From Chrysoperla carnea (Eukaryota > Arthropoda > Insecta > Neuroptera > Chrysopidae), in the NCBI RefSeq assembly GCF_905475395.1, contig NC_058338.1:95651435-95715434 (forward strand): 64,000 nt of DNA, written 5' to 3'. A program made the translations under genes and the position numbers. The notes below the pieces were generated by a model that saw nothing but the letters and a program-made list of their open reading frames with translations, ran no database searches and had not been told where the DNA came from. The stretch's first letter is position 1. Each line of letters starts with the position of its first letter. Below, piece by piece: positions 23,901-36,621 of this stretch.

Positions 23901-26900
23901 GTGGTTAACTCAACAGCAAGTTGGTTATATTTTTCGAGCTTTTGAATGCCGAACAACTTATAGAACATTCGAAGTATCCTCAAATGGAATGATAATTTCG
24001 ATGATCTTTAGTCCCATACTAAATTCATCCAGGACTTCAGGTCAGGACGAGGAGTACTTCGTACCCCGGGTACTTGTCTATTAATGTTCAAGGCAGTACC
24101 CAGGGGTAGACATTATCCGCGAGAAAGGCGGTCTTGATTGGATGATTCAGCACGTGTGGTAATGCCTTATTGACATAACTACAACATCGACACCGTTTAT
24201 TCCCGTTTCCGCTTTTGCTGCCGAGCAACCTATAGAGCATCCAGAATCACCATATCAGGACGAGGAGCATTCCATACACCGGGTACTTGTCTATTGATGA
24301 TCAAGACAGCCCCCAAGAGTAGACTCAATCCGCGAAGTAGACGGTCTTAAATGAACAGTAAAATGATTCAGCATGTGCGGTAATGTCTCATTGACATAAC
24401 CACAACGTCGACTCCGTTTATCTCCGTTCCCGAATCGCCATGTTTCATTTAATGGAACGACACCGAATCGAGCTCAGTGGGGTAAAGCGATAGTTGCGGA
24501 ACCGAGTGTACCTACCATTCAGCAAAAAGTGCATGCTCGCTTCCTTTAGGTTTGTACAGGAGCACGCTTTTCCTTGATCTGGTATTCCTGGTAATCTAGC
24601 AAGATAGTATGCCCGAAGTGCTGAGCATAGATGAGCATCCTCCACCGAGTAAAAATGAAGAATATCAAAGGGTTTCAAACCGAATGAGTTTTTTTCGATT
24701 TTTTATAGCTTTGTGCGTCTCTGCAATGTTCCCAAGAAGTCAAAGAAGTGAGTTTTGGAGGTGTCAAAATCCCCCATTCCCGTCTTTTTTTTGTAGATAT
24801 TTCATGTGTTCAATAATCCATTGGCGAAGGAACTCGGTTATTCACGTGTTTTTATTTTTTTATTTTTTTTTTTGCAGTGTCTAAGCCACCTGTACCGAAA
24901 TTAAAATGTCATGAATGTAATCAAATGTTTTATACATCAAACGAAATTACGGATCATTTTGAAAGTGTTCATCAGAAACCAGTGGAATTCATTTGTTTGG
25001 AATGTTCGAAAATTTATAACAATTATATAACATATCGTAATCATCTATTGAGTCACAAAAATAGATTTCGATTTAGGTAATATATACTTTATTTTGTAGT
25101 CCCTCTCAGTCTATGAAAAAAAAAGTATTTCTCCAAATTTTTAAAATAATGGATTCTGATAGTTCTTGATCAGATTCGATGTTTTAGTAGAGTGTCTCCA
25201 TAACTAAACGCGATAGAAAAAGTTGGATAATATTTCTTGATCTCTTTTCAAGAGACAAGTTCATTGGCATCAACAAAAACTGGCTCGCATTTTTTGTTTT
25301 TAATTTATAAGCAAAAATACGACTCTTAAACTTATGTGAATAACGTCGTGAATGTGAATAATATAATTTTCACATCCTAAGGGCATTTTTTTCTGTAAAA
25401 TTCGGTGGCATCATTAAAATTTAAATAAAACGTTCGGTTTTCGAGTTTTGACCTAAAGTTGTGTTTTTTAAATAGGAAGCATAGTTGACTATGGCTTAGT
25501 TAAAAAATATGTATTACTTGCTGGGTCACTTTGGGCCCATATGTTCGAAATACCGAAAAATGAAATATAATAATTTGCTCGATTACTTTTGGGTTTTTTA
25601 ATATCTGTTTCTAGGAGGCTATGAATAAAATTCCAAGAAATATATTCGTTGTGTGCGTAGTCATGGTAGGGACAATAAAATCGATGCCAGCGCTTTAAGT
25701 GAAAAATTTTGGAGTTAAAGGGGGCTGTTATGACTAATTTGCAATTCTTTACATGTTAATGTAATAGAAATGTCAAATTAAAATTATTGAAAAACACGAA
25801 TTAATTAAACTTAATGCATTAAAAATTGTGAAAATAAGAAATTAAATTGAACAAATATTATTTTTCAAATGTAAATTATCATAATTATTTATTTAAATTT
25901 GTGAGACAAGAATATTAAATTTTAAATGTAAGTCTTAAATGCAATCCATACAATTATATATGCATCCATACAATTCTATAATTAAAGTAGTGTATCGTTA
26001 CCATGGAAACGAAACTCACGCACGGAGCGAATATGTTAAGTTTTATTTAATATATTAAAAATTATTGTGCATTGTATCGGAAATATATTTCAATCGCTAT
26101 CCAGAAATATATTTCTATTACTGGAATGACGATTTCAAACCTCTCAATTTTAAATTGTGCGCTGGAACCAGGTCCCTGATAAAAAACAAATTAATTTAAA
26201 TATTCAAATTGATGTTCCTGTTTATTGATTCTTTTCGATTTTTTGCTATTTCGGGCTTATGGGGCAAAAGCGCCCCAGCAAATAATGCATAGTTAAAGAG
26301 GAAACAAAATCTGTTTTAACTAAGCCATAGCCAACTATGCTTTCTATTTAAAAAAAACACAACTTTGAGTCATAACTCGAAAACCGACCATTTTATTTAA
26401 ATTTTTTAAATTTTAACGAAGCCACTAGATTCTACGGAAAAGAGTGCCTTTAGGACGTCAAAGTTATATTCTCTTAACTTTCAAACAACGGCGTTATTCA
26501 CAAAATCGAACTTTTGCTTATAACTCGAAAACAAAAGAAGCGAGCTACATTTTGTTGACGCCAATGAACTTGCCTCAAAAAAAGGGATCAAAATATTTTT
26601 TCGATCTACTATAGTTATGGAGATACCCTATTAAAACATTTTCCCACTCTGTACAGAGATCTAAGAGCACTTTTAAAAAACAGACGCTCCAGTTTGAAAC
26701 AAGTAGAATCATCAGAGATCCTCATGTTATGAAGGTGGTAGTTCAATCGACAGTGTTCTGTCAAAAGTCCTACCACCCTTCTCAACGGTGCTCTATTGAA
26801 TTTCAGGCAAGCACAGTCGTTTGGCGTAGCTGTGGTTATACACAGTTTGACCTATCGCATGCCCTTCGAAAAGTCCCAGTAATCAAGATGAGCTTGCATA

Positions 26901-29478
26901 GCCATTCCTTGATTCCAGTTTGGCTTTGTTTTTTTCCATTTTTACTTTCACATATTCCCTCAAAATTATTTCCCACTAATCAGTCTTTTTTTTAAACAGA
27001 TGTGAAGAATGCGATAAATTCTTTTCATCAAATCGAAAATTACAAGATCATAAACAACGTCACACCCAAGATCGTAAAAAGTTTTTTTGTAGTGTTTGTG
27101 GGAAAGGATTTTTAGATAAAAATTATCTAACAAAACATGAGAAACGAATTCATTTAGTTGGAGATATTACACCGGATACATTAAAATCACACGAATGTGA
27201 TGTGTGCCATAAATCATTTACTTCCGTTTCTAATTTAAACACACATAAAAAAGTTCACACAGGTAAGAACTCAATTTTCTATATTGTGATCGAATCAACA
27301 AAGAAATATTAATAAAGATGATATGCTTTAATTCTAGGTATTCGAGATCATACATGTGAACATTGTGGCAAAAGTTTCTTCTATAAAAAATGTTTGGATC
27401 ATCATATTACATCACATAGTGAAGAGAGACCTTTTACATGTGACTTATGTCCTGCACGGTAAAAATCTTATATATTATTACTCTAACAAGTTTTTTTCTG
27501 TTCTTATTTTTCTTATTCCTTTATCAAATTCCATGATTCACTCCCCATTTTTAAGCTTATTATGGTTAAGTTTTGACGAAAAATATACTCACGGTCTAAA
27601 AATGTACCGCTTGGGAAAAAACACGCTAGATAAGTAATTTGAACGAAAAAATATCATAAATTTAAATAATAAGTTTACTAAGCAAACATGTTTTTACAGA
27701 TTCTCTCCTAATACTCTAGAAATATAATTACTATTTTTAATACATGTTCTCCTAATAGTAATTTAGGAATTTTTGATTTTTTTTACCATTTTTCTATGAA
27801 ATTTGTTATTGTTGTTTTCAGCCAAGGGTTACGGTAACTACGGGAGTGGAATTCCGCACGGGTCGAGCTAGTTATTTATAATAATATCGGGTTAATAATA
27901 ATCATAATAATAATTATAATACGTAAGAGGGGTACCGCAAATGGGTCCCTAGCACCTAGATCAAGAGGTCCTGCCATCTGAGGGTGAAATGTCTCCGGGT
28001 AAGAGATGCTATTTTAAGCAGACCCAAACATTATAGACATGACGCCCTGCAGGTTCTTGCAGGTGCAAATAACATGTATGGAGGTATCATCGTCCTCCAT
28101 GCAGGCCTTGCAAATGGGATCATCAGAGATTCCAATGTTATGAAGGTGGTAGCTCAATTGACAGTGTCCTGTTAAGATTTCCACTGCCCTTCTCAACTGT
28201 GTTCTTGTGAGGCAAGCACAGTCGAATGGTCTAGCTGTGGTTATACAGTATTCAATAGGAACTTCTCGTAGTTATTCCTTGATCCTATAAATTACGGAGC
28301 ATCTTGCTTTGAGAATGACAGGTTCAGATGAAAGAGGCGTTTGGGATTATCTCTATTGTGTCGACGAGTCTGCTGCTTCCCTGGTGGATAAAATATAAGT
28401 GTTAATAGGTCTTAGAACCTCTGAAAAATTCTTAGGAATTCTGAAAAAAAAAATTTGGAACTCTGAATAATTCTAAATTTTTCAACGTTTTTGGACTGTC
28501 TAATTCAGACTTAATAAGTCTGGATAACTCTGAATTAGACAGTCCAAAAACGTTAAGAAAATCAGAGTTATTCAGAGTTCCTAAGACTTTTTCACAGTTC
28601 TTAAGACTTTTATAGAGTTTCAAAGTTTTATAAGACTTATTCTTTCTTCAAATATTTTTTCCACCAGGGTTCATTCTCTTTAATGCTAGAGTGACCCGGT
28701 ATCCAGATCAGTCTGACTATGTTATTCAGTGCCAGGCGATTCAGTCTTCGAAGCAAACATAGACTATCCTCGATTGGAATCTTGACGCCTAAAGGGCCTG
28801 AAATGTGCCCTGGCATCACTGTATTCTTTTATATTACAAATCTGAGCACCTCTCAGCATGGCGAAGATATTCCTTTATTCTAGGTCCATAAACTCAAGAG
28901 CCAGGTAGATCTCCGGCCCTTGACCGTAAGGTGATTCTAAAATTAAAAGAATAATTTTTATTTACAGTTTCAAGACGAAAATGTTATTACGTCAACATAC
29001 ATTTGTACATACAGGAATTAAACCATTCCAGTGTCACGTATGCGGAAAGAAATTTCGACGAAAACCAGCCTTACTTGAACATTCGATAACGCACACAAAT
29101 TTGTATCCATTTAAATGTGAAATTTGTGAAAAACGTTTTCGTTCAAAGAAAAATTGTGTTGTAAGTATATAAATTTTCTCTTAATAACAATGAGTTTAAT
29201 TTTTCAAAGATCCTGTAAATCAAGGTTAAATTCAGGATAAGATATTCCATACTTCTACTCGAATCCTTGTTTTCATAATCGCTTTGTTAAAGAAATATTT
29301 CGCTGGAAAGAATAAAAAGTGTTTTTTTTTTCAGTGGCATCAACGTTTACACACAGGAGAGAAACCGTACTCTTGTGAGATGTGCAATCGACATTTTACA
29401 TGCTCATCGTACTACGATAAACATATGAAACGTAATCATGGCGTTATCAAAGTAAAAAAAGAATTTGGTAATTGTTAA
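20913..29478 (+). CDS. ZAD / H2C2 integrase-type zinc-binding / C2H2 fusion protein, copy 1, 9 exons, 624 aa
   Basis: Exons 20913-21240, 21290-21396, 21470-21530, 23271-23729, 24878-25076, 27000-27262, 27338-27458, 28968-29160, 29335-29478; every junction is GT-AG and keeps frame. Start: ATG at 20913, matching both paralogues. ZAD cysteines C7/C10 and C53/C56. Exons 2-3 form an acidic linker (DEDYEPEDD). Exon 4 (residues 166-318) is a KRBA2/Ginger-like domain: a helical MKxxFYxKVxE region, then a [17 protein letters not shown] segment and an H2C2 zinc site (H262, H267, C296, C299). No integrase catalytic core follows. Exons 5-9 encode ten C2H2 fingers (about 328-617), some split by introns. 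Predicted nuclear DNA-binding regulator; the H2C2 part may bind DNA or protein (inference). Two paralogues lie downstream. Confidence 0.87.
21600..22010. repeat. Degenerate tandem repeat in intron 3 of ZAD-H2C2 copy 1
   Basis: AAAATCCCATCxTTCTAGxA recurs three times (near 21715, 21835, 21970) with similar flanks (CTGTTAATTTGA, CGATTTTCCG-like parts). Confidence 0.5.
22512..22874. mobile_element. TIR element (MITE) of ~363 bp in intron 3 of copy 1
   Basis: Left end CAGGGTGTTCTAGGAGTAAC and right end GTTACTCCTGAGACACCCTC pair; inner AGAAAATAAAATTCT arms also pair. Contains a G-run and no recognised protein. Confidence 0.6.
24038..24430. repeat. ~215-bp tandem duplication in intron 4 of copy 1
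   Basis: CAGGACGAGGAG, CCGGGTACTTGTCTATT, ATGATTCAGCA and TCATTGACATAACCACAAC recur in two consecutive units. The minus strand at 24445-24640 has a short frame that may be a LINE tail, not identified. Confidence 0.6.
25183..26640. mobile_element. 1.46-kb foldback element in intron 5 of copy 1
   Basis: Arms of ~325 bp (25183-25510 and 26310-26640) are complementary: AGCATAGTTGACTATGGCTT left, AAGCCATAGCCAACTATGCT right; TTCATTGGC left, GCCAATGAA right. About 800 bp of unique sequence lies between; no gene seen. Confidence 0.7.
26650..26900 (-). mobile_element. LINE 3' fragment, minus strand, intron 5 of copy 1
   Basis: Matches in reverse the LINE remnants at 50.5 and 54.2 kb (TTGAGAAGGGTGGTAGGACT on minus). 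Heavily degenerate. Confidence 0.5.
27490..27880. repeat. ~380-bp dispersed repeat ending CACGGGTCGAGCTAGTTA
   Basis: Shares CTTATTCCTTTATCAAATT, AATAATAAGTTTA and ACTACGGGAGTGGAATTCC with 41880-42215 and, in part, 59465-59580. Intron 7 of copy 1. Confidence 0.65.
27950..28350 (-). mobile_element. LINE fragment with C-terminal zinc-knuckle-like part, minus strand
   Basis: The minus strand encodes [20 protein letters not shown] followed by [15 protein letters not shown] and SIHVICTC, typical of the region after RNase H in I/R1/Loa-type LINEs. Broken; intron 7 of copy 1. Confidence 0.65.
28379..28669. mobile_element. Palindromic MITE splitting the LINE remnant
   Basis: AACGTTTTTGGACTGTCTAA and its complement flank a short centre; outer ends are CTGGTGGATAAAAT and TTTTTTCCACCAG. 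A relative lies at 63783-64000. Confidence 0.6.
28670..28930 (-). mobile_element. LINE fragment with RNase H motif, minus strand
   Basis: The minus strand encodes [20 protein letters not shown] with SIKENE after it, the RNase H signature (W-[IV]-PGHS/G-x-x-x-NE). Same LINE as 27950-28350, separated by the MITE. Intron 7 of copy 1. Confidence 0.65.
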
Positions 29479-30711
29479 AATATCAAAAATTCTTTTCTAA
29501 CTTTAAAATATTTTGTATCGAATATCAAAATGAATAAAATAGAGAAGAATGAACTTAACCGGGTTCATTAATCTACATAGATGGCCAGGTGCTGGAGATC
29601 TGTCTGGAGGAAGACGTTAATGTTATTGGTTGTCAGCATAACCAAAGTAAAATATGTGAAATGGTAATCATGGATCTCATTGATCTTATATAAGATCAAA
29701 AAGAAATAAAAATCCCCAGGTCGTTACACTATCATGTAGCTCGGTTGGAACTGCCAAGAAGGCAGTTGAAAAAAATAGTGAGTATTTTGATTGAACATTT
29801 TCGGTAAAATTTCCAGAGCTAATTCGATTCAGGACAATTTCCTCAATTTTTCACTGTAAGTGCTGCACCTCTATGAGGGTACATTTCAATTTAAAATTTT
29901 ACTAGATTTTTTTTATAAGTTGTTAATTTCAAAAAATGTGTTTTAATTTCCGTTGTATTTAATATAGTTCCTTAATTTTTTAAGAAACTATACAAATGTA
30001 CACGAGAGTTTCTATTTTATTCTCTTTGATTCTAAATGATCATGTTTTCAGAAAATAGAAGGAAAATATATAAAATTCCGAATCTGAATGCAAAACATTT
30101 GTATATGCCAAATTCTCTTAATACACTGTGTTTGTAATGTAATTTGTAATTTTTTTTAAAATAAATTATAAATGGGCGTACTCAGAACATTAAAGTGTTG
30201 AGTAACTATTGAGTTACATACTTAGATGGCTCAATACTTTTGTTGCGCGATGTGATTCTAATTGTCTAATTTGTCTTACTTAATACTTTGTTGCTCTGAA
30301 CACTGAATAAATTATATAGAATATTTAAAACTTTCAGAAAAATACTCAACTTTCGTTCATTCCTGAATCCTTACCAAAAAAAAAAAAAAAAACAAAAATT
30401 GAAAAAAAAAATACTTTTACGAGTTTTTAAAAGTCAACATTTTACATCCCAAATAGCCCTGGAGCCCATGACAGTAAAATGCACATACACGGATTTCGAA
30501 ATTTCGCATATGAATCAATACTATTTAACGATAAGTACAATATGGATTAGAAATATTTTTTGACAGGTTTTTTTATTTTTTTCTGGTGTGACATATTATT
30601 TTGGTCAAATTTGATCTATCACACCGAGAAATTCCGAAAGTAGAACTCAAAACGAACAAATAAAAAAAAATTAATTCCGCGTTAAGGGTGAAATTTTATT
30701 GGCTTTATATA

Positions 30712-31346
30712 TTAACAAGTGAAAAGAAACAATTGACTGAGTTAATTGTTGAAATACCATGCATAGTCAGTGTTGATTTCTTTATCACATAACACATACA
30801 AAAATGTATAGACAGTGTTGATGCGCAATCGTTTGTTTTTTTGACGTCACGTAAATAACAAAAGATATTCACTTTTAAATAGACACACACACAACTGATA
30901 TTCCTATATTAATACATACTATAAAATTTGCACCTAATTAACGCCCTCGTCGGTAAATAGTGATGTTTACAAAAAAATGTTTCAAACAAAAGTTTTTTAT
31001 TTTTTTATAAGGAACATTTTTTACATTTAAACTTTTGTTCTATCTCTAACGGTTTACAAATGGGTCCTACGGACCCAAGAACCAATTGACCTCTGATGCC
31101 CATTTACGAACTTGACCTCACTTTTTACGTCCTGAGTACGCTGTAAAAATTTCAGCTCGATATCTTTTTTCGTTTTTGAGTTATCGTGTCCACAGACGGA
31201 CGGACGGACAACCGGAAATGGACTAATTAGGTGATTTTATGAACAGCTATGACAAAATTTTTTTCCTAGCATCATTATTTTTAAGCGTTACAAACTTGGG
31301 ACTAAACTTAATATACTATGTATATTTCATATATGCATGGTATAAA
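30712..31346 (-). repeat. 550-bp dispersed repeat, copy 7 (with ~80 bp extra)
   Basis: Minus-oriented full copy, ending CATATATGCATGGTATAAAA. It contains an extra GACGTCACGTAAATAAC segment also present in copies 4 and 9. Confidence 0.8.
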
Positions 31347-31796
31347 AATCGGGTGACCAGACCTTTCTGTTACAATAAGAGCTGCCAGACCAAATTTTCC
31401 TTAAAATAGATACAATTTGCCTCTTACAAATTAATTTCCATGAAAGTGTAAAATACTTGTAATTATTAAAAATATAAAAATTTATAAAAAATATTTCTGC
31501 TAGGATAAACCCACCTATTACATATTGTACCTATCGTTAAACAGCATTGATTCATATGCGAAATTTCGAAATCCGTGTAAGTGCAGTTTTATTGTCAAGG
31601 GTTCCCCGCTTAAAATGTTTCAATAGCCAAAAATAATTATTTTAAACTGTAACGGTCATTTATCTAAATGTTGTTGTTTCTATTATGTTTAAATATGGTT
31701 ACATGTTTCGTAATAAATTGGTTGGCAATTTGGTTGATAAATTTCAGCATTTCATATATAGGAAAAAGCTTTTACATATAATATCGGCCGTTATAT

Positions 31797-31866
31797 TTGG
31801 TCCAGGATTCGAACCCCAGTGCGTTGCAGGGGAGCATGCTACCACAGAACCAATGATGGTGAACCT
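31797..31866 (-). other. tRNA-like sequence, probably a tRNA pseudogene or SINE head
   Basis: The minus strand has an exact B box (GGTTCGAATCC) and a D-arm-like TGTGGTAGCATGC, but anticodon and T-arm stems pair poorly, so a working tRNA is unlikely. Confidence 0.35.
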
Positions 31867-31875
31867 ATTTTTTTA

Positions 31876-32427
31876 TACCGTGTATATATGAAATATACAT
31901 AGTATATTAAGTTTAGTCCCAAGTTTGTAACGCTTAAAAATAATGATGCTAGGAAAAAAATTTTGTCATAGGTGTTCATAAAATCACCTAATTAGTCCAT
32001 TTCCGGTTGTCCGTCCGTCCGTCCGTCTGTGGACACGATAACTCAAAAACGAAAAAAGATATCGAGCTGAAATTTTTACAACGTACTCAGGACGTCAAAA
32101 GTGAGGTCAAGTTCGTAAATGAGCATCATAGGTCAATTAAGTCTTGGGTCCGTAGGATCCATCTTGCAAACCGTTAGAGATAGAAAAAAAGTTTAAATGT
32201 AAAAAATGTTCCTTATCAAAAATTAAACAATTTTTGTTTGAAACATTTTTTCGTAAACATCACTGTTTACCCGTGAGGGCGCCAATTAGGCGGAAATTTT
32301 AGAATATGTACTATACTTGATTATCAGTTATGTATGTGTCACATGTTTGTATGTGTTATGTGATAAAGAAATCAACACTGACTATGCATGGTATTTCAAC
32401 AATTAACTCAGTCAATTGTTTGTTTTA
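31876..32427 (+). repeat. 550-bp dispersed repeat, copy 8
   Basis: Plus-oriented and very similar to copy 2 (5810-6363). It faces away from copy 7, so the 31347-31875 spacer is flanked by inverted copies. Confidence 0.8.
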
Positions 32428-33142
32428 TTACTAAAATATCGACCCGGGCTCAATTTACGAACTAAATATAACAATTCTGATATTATATGTAGGAGCTTAA
32501 AAATAAAAATAAAATTTAAAAAGTATAAATTTATTAAACGAATTGAAATTTATTACAAAACATGTAGCCAATAAGTAACATAATAGAAATAACAATATAC
32601 CAAAACATTTGTAGTTATTAATAACAATTTTTGTATCCGTTACAAAACCATGTTCGAAAGTTTCCCATTTCTTCGGATTAAATCGAAAGACTCTAAACAT
32701 CGTGTAATTTTTCCCGGCTCCCGATATCAACATAAATTTTTCGGAAAGAATAAATAAATAGGTAAGTAATCGAGATTTTTTTTTTTATTTCATATTTAGG
32801 TAAATTAATAGTTCTAAGCCGCAGTATTATTTGAAGGATATTTATTTAAGTTTCTAATTATGGAAAAACTGGGTTTCTAATCATGGATTTCGGTCATATA
32901 ATTAGATTTTCACTATTTTCCCGTCTCTGTAGTTTATCTTACAACTTTAAAGTGGCAACTCTAACTGAAAACTCTAAATCAGAGGAACGTTTTTTCGTTT
33001 TTTGATCTGTCATGTAGATCAATTTTTATATTTTGTTATTTAACAATTCTAATAATTATTTTTTTTAAATATTATAAAATCCTACAAAAAAGCAGGTTCT
33101 ATGAAATCAATTTTAAACTTTTCCCTTGATTTAAAATTTTTT
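32428..33142. other. Spacer without recognised gene
   Basis: AT-rich; includes the presumed 3' UTR of the minus-strand gene at 33143-34867. I see no coding frame or clear repeat. Confidence 0.4.
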
Positions 33143-34867
33143 TTATTTCTTAATTAAAATAATAACATTTAGATGTTTATGATCATTCAATTCGTTTTTA
33201 TTTGTAAATATTCTGTCGCAATCTTCACACGCATATGGAGTTTGATCACTATGAATTCTTCTATGTTTTACAAAGTTTATTTTCATGCTAAATGTTCTAT
33301 GACAAACATAACAACAATATGGCTTGTCTCCTAAATGTGTTCGTTTATGCTTAGTTAAAATATGCTTCAGACTGAATGCTTTGTCACAAACATCACATGT
33401 ATATGGTTTCTCTCCTGTATGAGTTCGTTTGTGTACATATAGGCTGCTGTGATGAGTAAATGTTTTATTACAAACATTGCATGAGTGAGGTCTTTCTCCC
33501 GTATGAGTTATTTTATGAGTATCTAAAATATGTTTACGGTAGAATATTTTACCACAAACATCACAATCAAAATATTTTTCTGCTGTATGAATTCGTTTGT
33601 GTCTCAATAAAAGTAAATTCGAAGTAAATTTTTGATCACAAATTTCACATTTAAAAGGTTTTTCTTGAGTATGTGTTCGTTTATGTTTAACTAAATCACC
33701 ACTATATCTGTATGATTTATTACAAACATCACATGAGTAAGGTGTTTCTCCGGTATGAGTTCGTTTGTGACTACTTAAATTGTACCTGACATTGAATTTT
33801 TTATCACAAACATCACATGCATGCGGCTTTTTTCCTGTATGAATTTTTTTATGTTTACTTAGATCAGTAGCAGCAGCGAATGTCTTATCACAAATTTCAC
33901 ATGAATAGGGTTTTTCGCCGGTATGTCTTCGTTCATGTACAGCAAGATTACATTTATCTCTGAATGTTTTATTACAAATATTACAAGAAAAACGTTTTTC
34001 TCCGGTATGTCGTAGCTTATGTCTAGCAACATAACATTTATCTCTGAATGTTTTATTACAAATATTACAAGAATAACGTTTTTCTCCGGTATGTCCTAGC
34101 TTATGTCTAGCAACATAACATTTATCTTTAAATGTTTTATTACAAATATTACAAGAATAAGGTTTTTCTCCAGAATGAACAAGTTTATGTCTAACCATAC
34201 TCTTAGAATGAGTGAATTTTTTATTACAAACATTACAAGAATAAGGTCTTTCTCCTGTATGGATTCGTTTATGTCTAACTAAATTGCCGTTGGTGGTGAA
34301 TGCGTTATCACATACATCACATACGTAAGGTTTTTCTCCTGTATGAGTTCGTTTATGATAAGTTAATTTGGTACTAGTTCTGAACTTTTGGTCACAAACA
34401 TCACATGCATGCGGCTTTTTTCCATTATGAATTTTTTTATGATTACTTAGATTACTAGCAGCAGCGAATGTTTTATCACAAATTTCACATGAATAGGGTT
34501 TTTCGCCGGTATGTCTTCGTTCATGTACAGCAAGATTACCTTTTTCTCTGAATGTTTTATTACAAATATTACAAGAATAAGGTTTCTCTCCAGAATGAAC
34601 TCGTCTATGTATTTTCAAGCTAGTTTTTTTGTTGAATTTTTGGTTACAAACATCACACGAAAAAAGCTCTTCTTGTGTATTTGTGTGAATTTCTTTTAAC
34701 ATTTCATCATTTTCTGATTCACATCTGTTAAACATTTCGTCGAAATCTTCATCTTTTATAATTAATTCCGAATGTAAAGCTTGTTCAATTTTAATTTTTG
34801 ATTTTTTCAACATCTCATCAATATCCTCATCCATTTCATCATTATTTGAGTAAAATTCTTTTGACAT
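33143..34867 (-). CDS. Poly-C2H2 zinc finger protein (17 fingers plus a degenerate last one), 574 aa
   Basis: Single open exon. The ATG at 34867 (MSKEFYSNN) is chosen because the frame upstream offers only a TTG. An acidic N-terminal ~75 residues includes [15 protein letters not shown], the motif shared with the 40-kb gene and, more weakly, the 3-kb gene. Then eighteen C2H2-type units with mostly TGEKPYSC linkers. The last one ends HKHLN, so its final zinc ligand is missing. Fingers 2-4 and 9-11 are near copies of each other (NLAVHERRH, then AAA-[ST]-x-LS, then [11 protein letters not shown]), and fingers 7-8 are nearly identical ([10 protein letters not shown]), so the array grew by block duplication. 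No ZAD, KRAB-like or SCAN-like domain. Probably a nuclear DNA-binding protein; target unknown. An untranslated 5' exon could lie upstream. Confidence 0.85.
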   Translation of the reverse strand: MSKEFYSNNDEMDEDIDEMLKKSKIKIEQALHSELIIKDEDFDEMFNRCESENDEMLKEIHTNTQEELFSCDVCNQKFNKKTSLKIHRRVHSGEKPYSCNICNKTFREKGNLAVHERRHTGEKPYSCEICDKTFAAASNLSNHKKIHNGKKPHACDVCDQKFRTSTKLTYHKRTHTGEKPYVCDVCDNAFTTNGNLVRHKRIHTGERPYSCNVCNKKFTHSKSMVRHKLVHSGEKPYSCNICNKTFKDKCYVARHKLGHTGEKRYSCNICNKTFRDKCYVARHKLRHTGEKRFSCNICNKTFRDKCNLAVHERRHTGEKPYSCEICDKTFAAATDLSKHKKIHTGKKPHACDVCDKKFNVRYNLSSHKRTHTGETPYSCDVCNKSYRYSGDLVKHKRTHTQEKPFKCEICDQKFTSNLLLLRHKRIHTAEKYFDCDVCGKIFYRKHILDTHKITHTGERPHSCNVCNKTFTHHSSLYVHKRTHTGEKPYTCDVCDKAFSLKHILTKHKRTHLGDKPYCCYVCHRTFSMKINFVKHRRIHSDQTPYACEDCDRIFTNKNELNDHKHLNVIILIKK

Positions 34868-35052
34868 TTCGGTATAATTAATTAACAAAACCTATTTTCA
34901 CCATGAACATAAATATTGTAAATATAATATGATAACATTTTAAATATAATATAAAAAATAAAATAATAAAAATTTCTTACCATTCATAAATCACCAAAAA
35001 GGTTATACATACATATACAGGAAGCACGTGCAAACCATAGGTCGAGCTAAGT

Positions 35053-36560
35053 GAGCTCCTTATAGTTAGCAGATAAAATTGTTATTTTTCACTCAAACTA
35101 TTTCCATTCATTTGGGAGGATTTGGGAATATAATTTTAGAATTTGGGAATTATTAGTTTTCCTGTAATTAATCATTCTTTTTTCAGCGTATAGTTAGCAG
35201 GTAGGAAATTAAATCCACTTAATTTTTATGTTATTCGAAAGGAAATCATTTGGGAATTACGATAAACACGGTTTCAGAGTTTGGGAATGTATAATTAATT
35301 AATAACACCTATTTTTTAGTAGATTGATAGGTTATGTTAATTAACCGTACACCTGAACCATTAATTGTTATATAGCAGTATGGCGCCAATATTCAAATAT
35401 TACTGAATAATTTATTTTATAATTTATGTTAATGTTAAGTTTTATTTTGCTTTAAAACTGTTCTTATTCAATTGGAAATCATTTGGGAAGATTTAGGAAT
35501 ATCATTTTATTATTTAGGACTGATTAGTTTTCATTTAATTAATTAGTTCTTCAAAGCGTATACTTAGAAGGTAAAAAATTAAATTTTCACCATTTTTACG
35601 TTATTTGATAATAATTTACATGGAGACTAATCTAATTCATTTGGGAATCACATTAAACACGGTTTCATCATTTGGGACACTAAAATTATTTAATTAATTA
35701 CATTTATTTTTTAGTTGATTTTTTGTGGTTATATTAATGGCGGCAATATTCAAATGTTACTTCATTTACAATAATTTTGTTTTTTTAATTTATGTAAATG
35801 TTAAGTTTTATTTTCCCTTAAAACTGTTCTTATTCAATTGGAAATCGTTTGGGAAAATTTAGGAATATAATTTTTTTATTTAGGACTGATTAGTTTTCAT
35901 GTAATTAATTATTTTTTCAAAGCGTATGCTTAGAAGATAATAAATTAAATTTTCACCATTTTTACGTTAATTGATAATAAATATCTGGATGATCGAGCTT
36001 TGCTCGGTATTTTTTGAGTTAAAAAGACACAAATTTTATCACTAATATAATAACCGTTTAAAATGTCTCGACACAAATACCAATTTGAATGTGCCAGTAA
36101 TGTCTTTTATTTCGTTAACTACGATATACACCAATAGATGCCAGGAAGAGTCATATTTTGCTGTGTATGTTTCGTTAACTACGATATACACCAATAGATG
36201 TCAGGAAGAGTCATATTTTGCTGTGTATGTTTCAGTTTTTCATGAAAAGACGAATAAAACGACGTTTTTTGAAAATGAAACCTTGCTAGATCGACTTTTC
36301 GCCCCAAAAAACCCCTGCATACCCATTTTCATGAAAATCGTTGGAGTCATTTCCGAGATCGTTGATATATATATACAAGAATTGCTCGTTTAAATATATA
36401 AGATTTACATAGAGACTAATCTAATTTATTTGAAAAGTACATTAAACATGGTTTTATTATTTGGGACACTAAAATTATTTACAGTACAGTATAATTAATT
36501 ATATTTATTTTTAGATGGTTTTTCAACACAGTATTCAATTTATCGTTAGTTATTTAATTT
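35053..36560. repeat. Left satellite arm of a large inverted-repeat structure
   Basis: Tandem units of ~315-400 bp with TCATTTGGGAATxAC, AAACACGGTTTCA, TTTGGGAxxxTA and GAATATTGxCGCCA-type motifs (here in reverse sense). They match the units at 43557-44915 in opposite orientation; the outer end is GAGCTCCTTATAGTTAGCAG. Confidence 0.75.
35980..36403. mobile_element. ~420-bp element inserted in the left satellite arm
   Basis: Interrupts the satellite unit between GATAATAA and TTTACATAGAGAC. Ends with ATACAAGAATTGCTCGTTTA. Holds two copies of a 60-bp segment (about 36108-36167 and 36168-36227). Probably a SINE or truncated LINE. Confidence 0.6.
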
Positions 36561-36621
36561 CGCATATGAATGATCTCTTAATGGGGTATTGAAAAATACA
36601 GGATCTCTAAATTTTTTATCA

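Noticed and set aside
33143-33160. Frameshift at the 3' end of the 34-kb gene
   Set aside because: The odd tail ([12 protein letters not shown]) could be read as a truncation, but there is no further finger sequence downstream in any frame, so it is simply the C-terminus.
36085-36393. Open frame with a duplicated 20-residue block
   Set aside because: It lies wholly in an element inserted in satellite DNA; the duplication is a 60-bp DNA repeat and the frame has no protein features.
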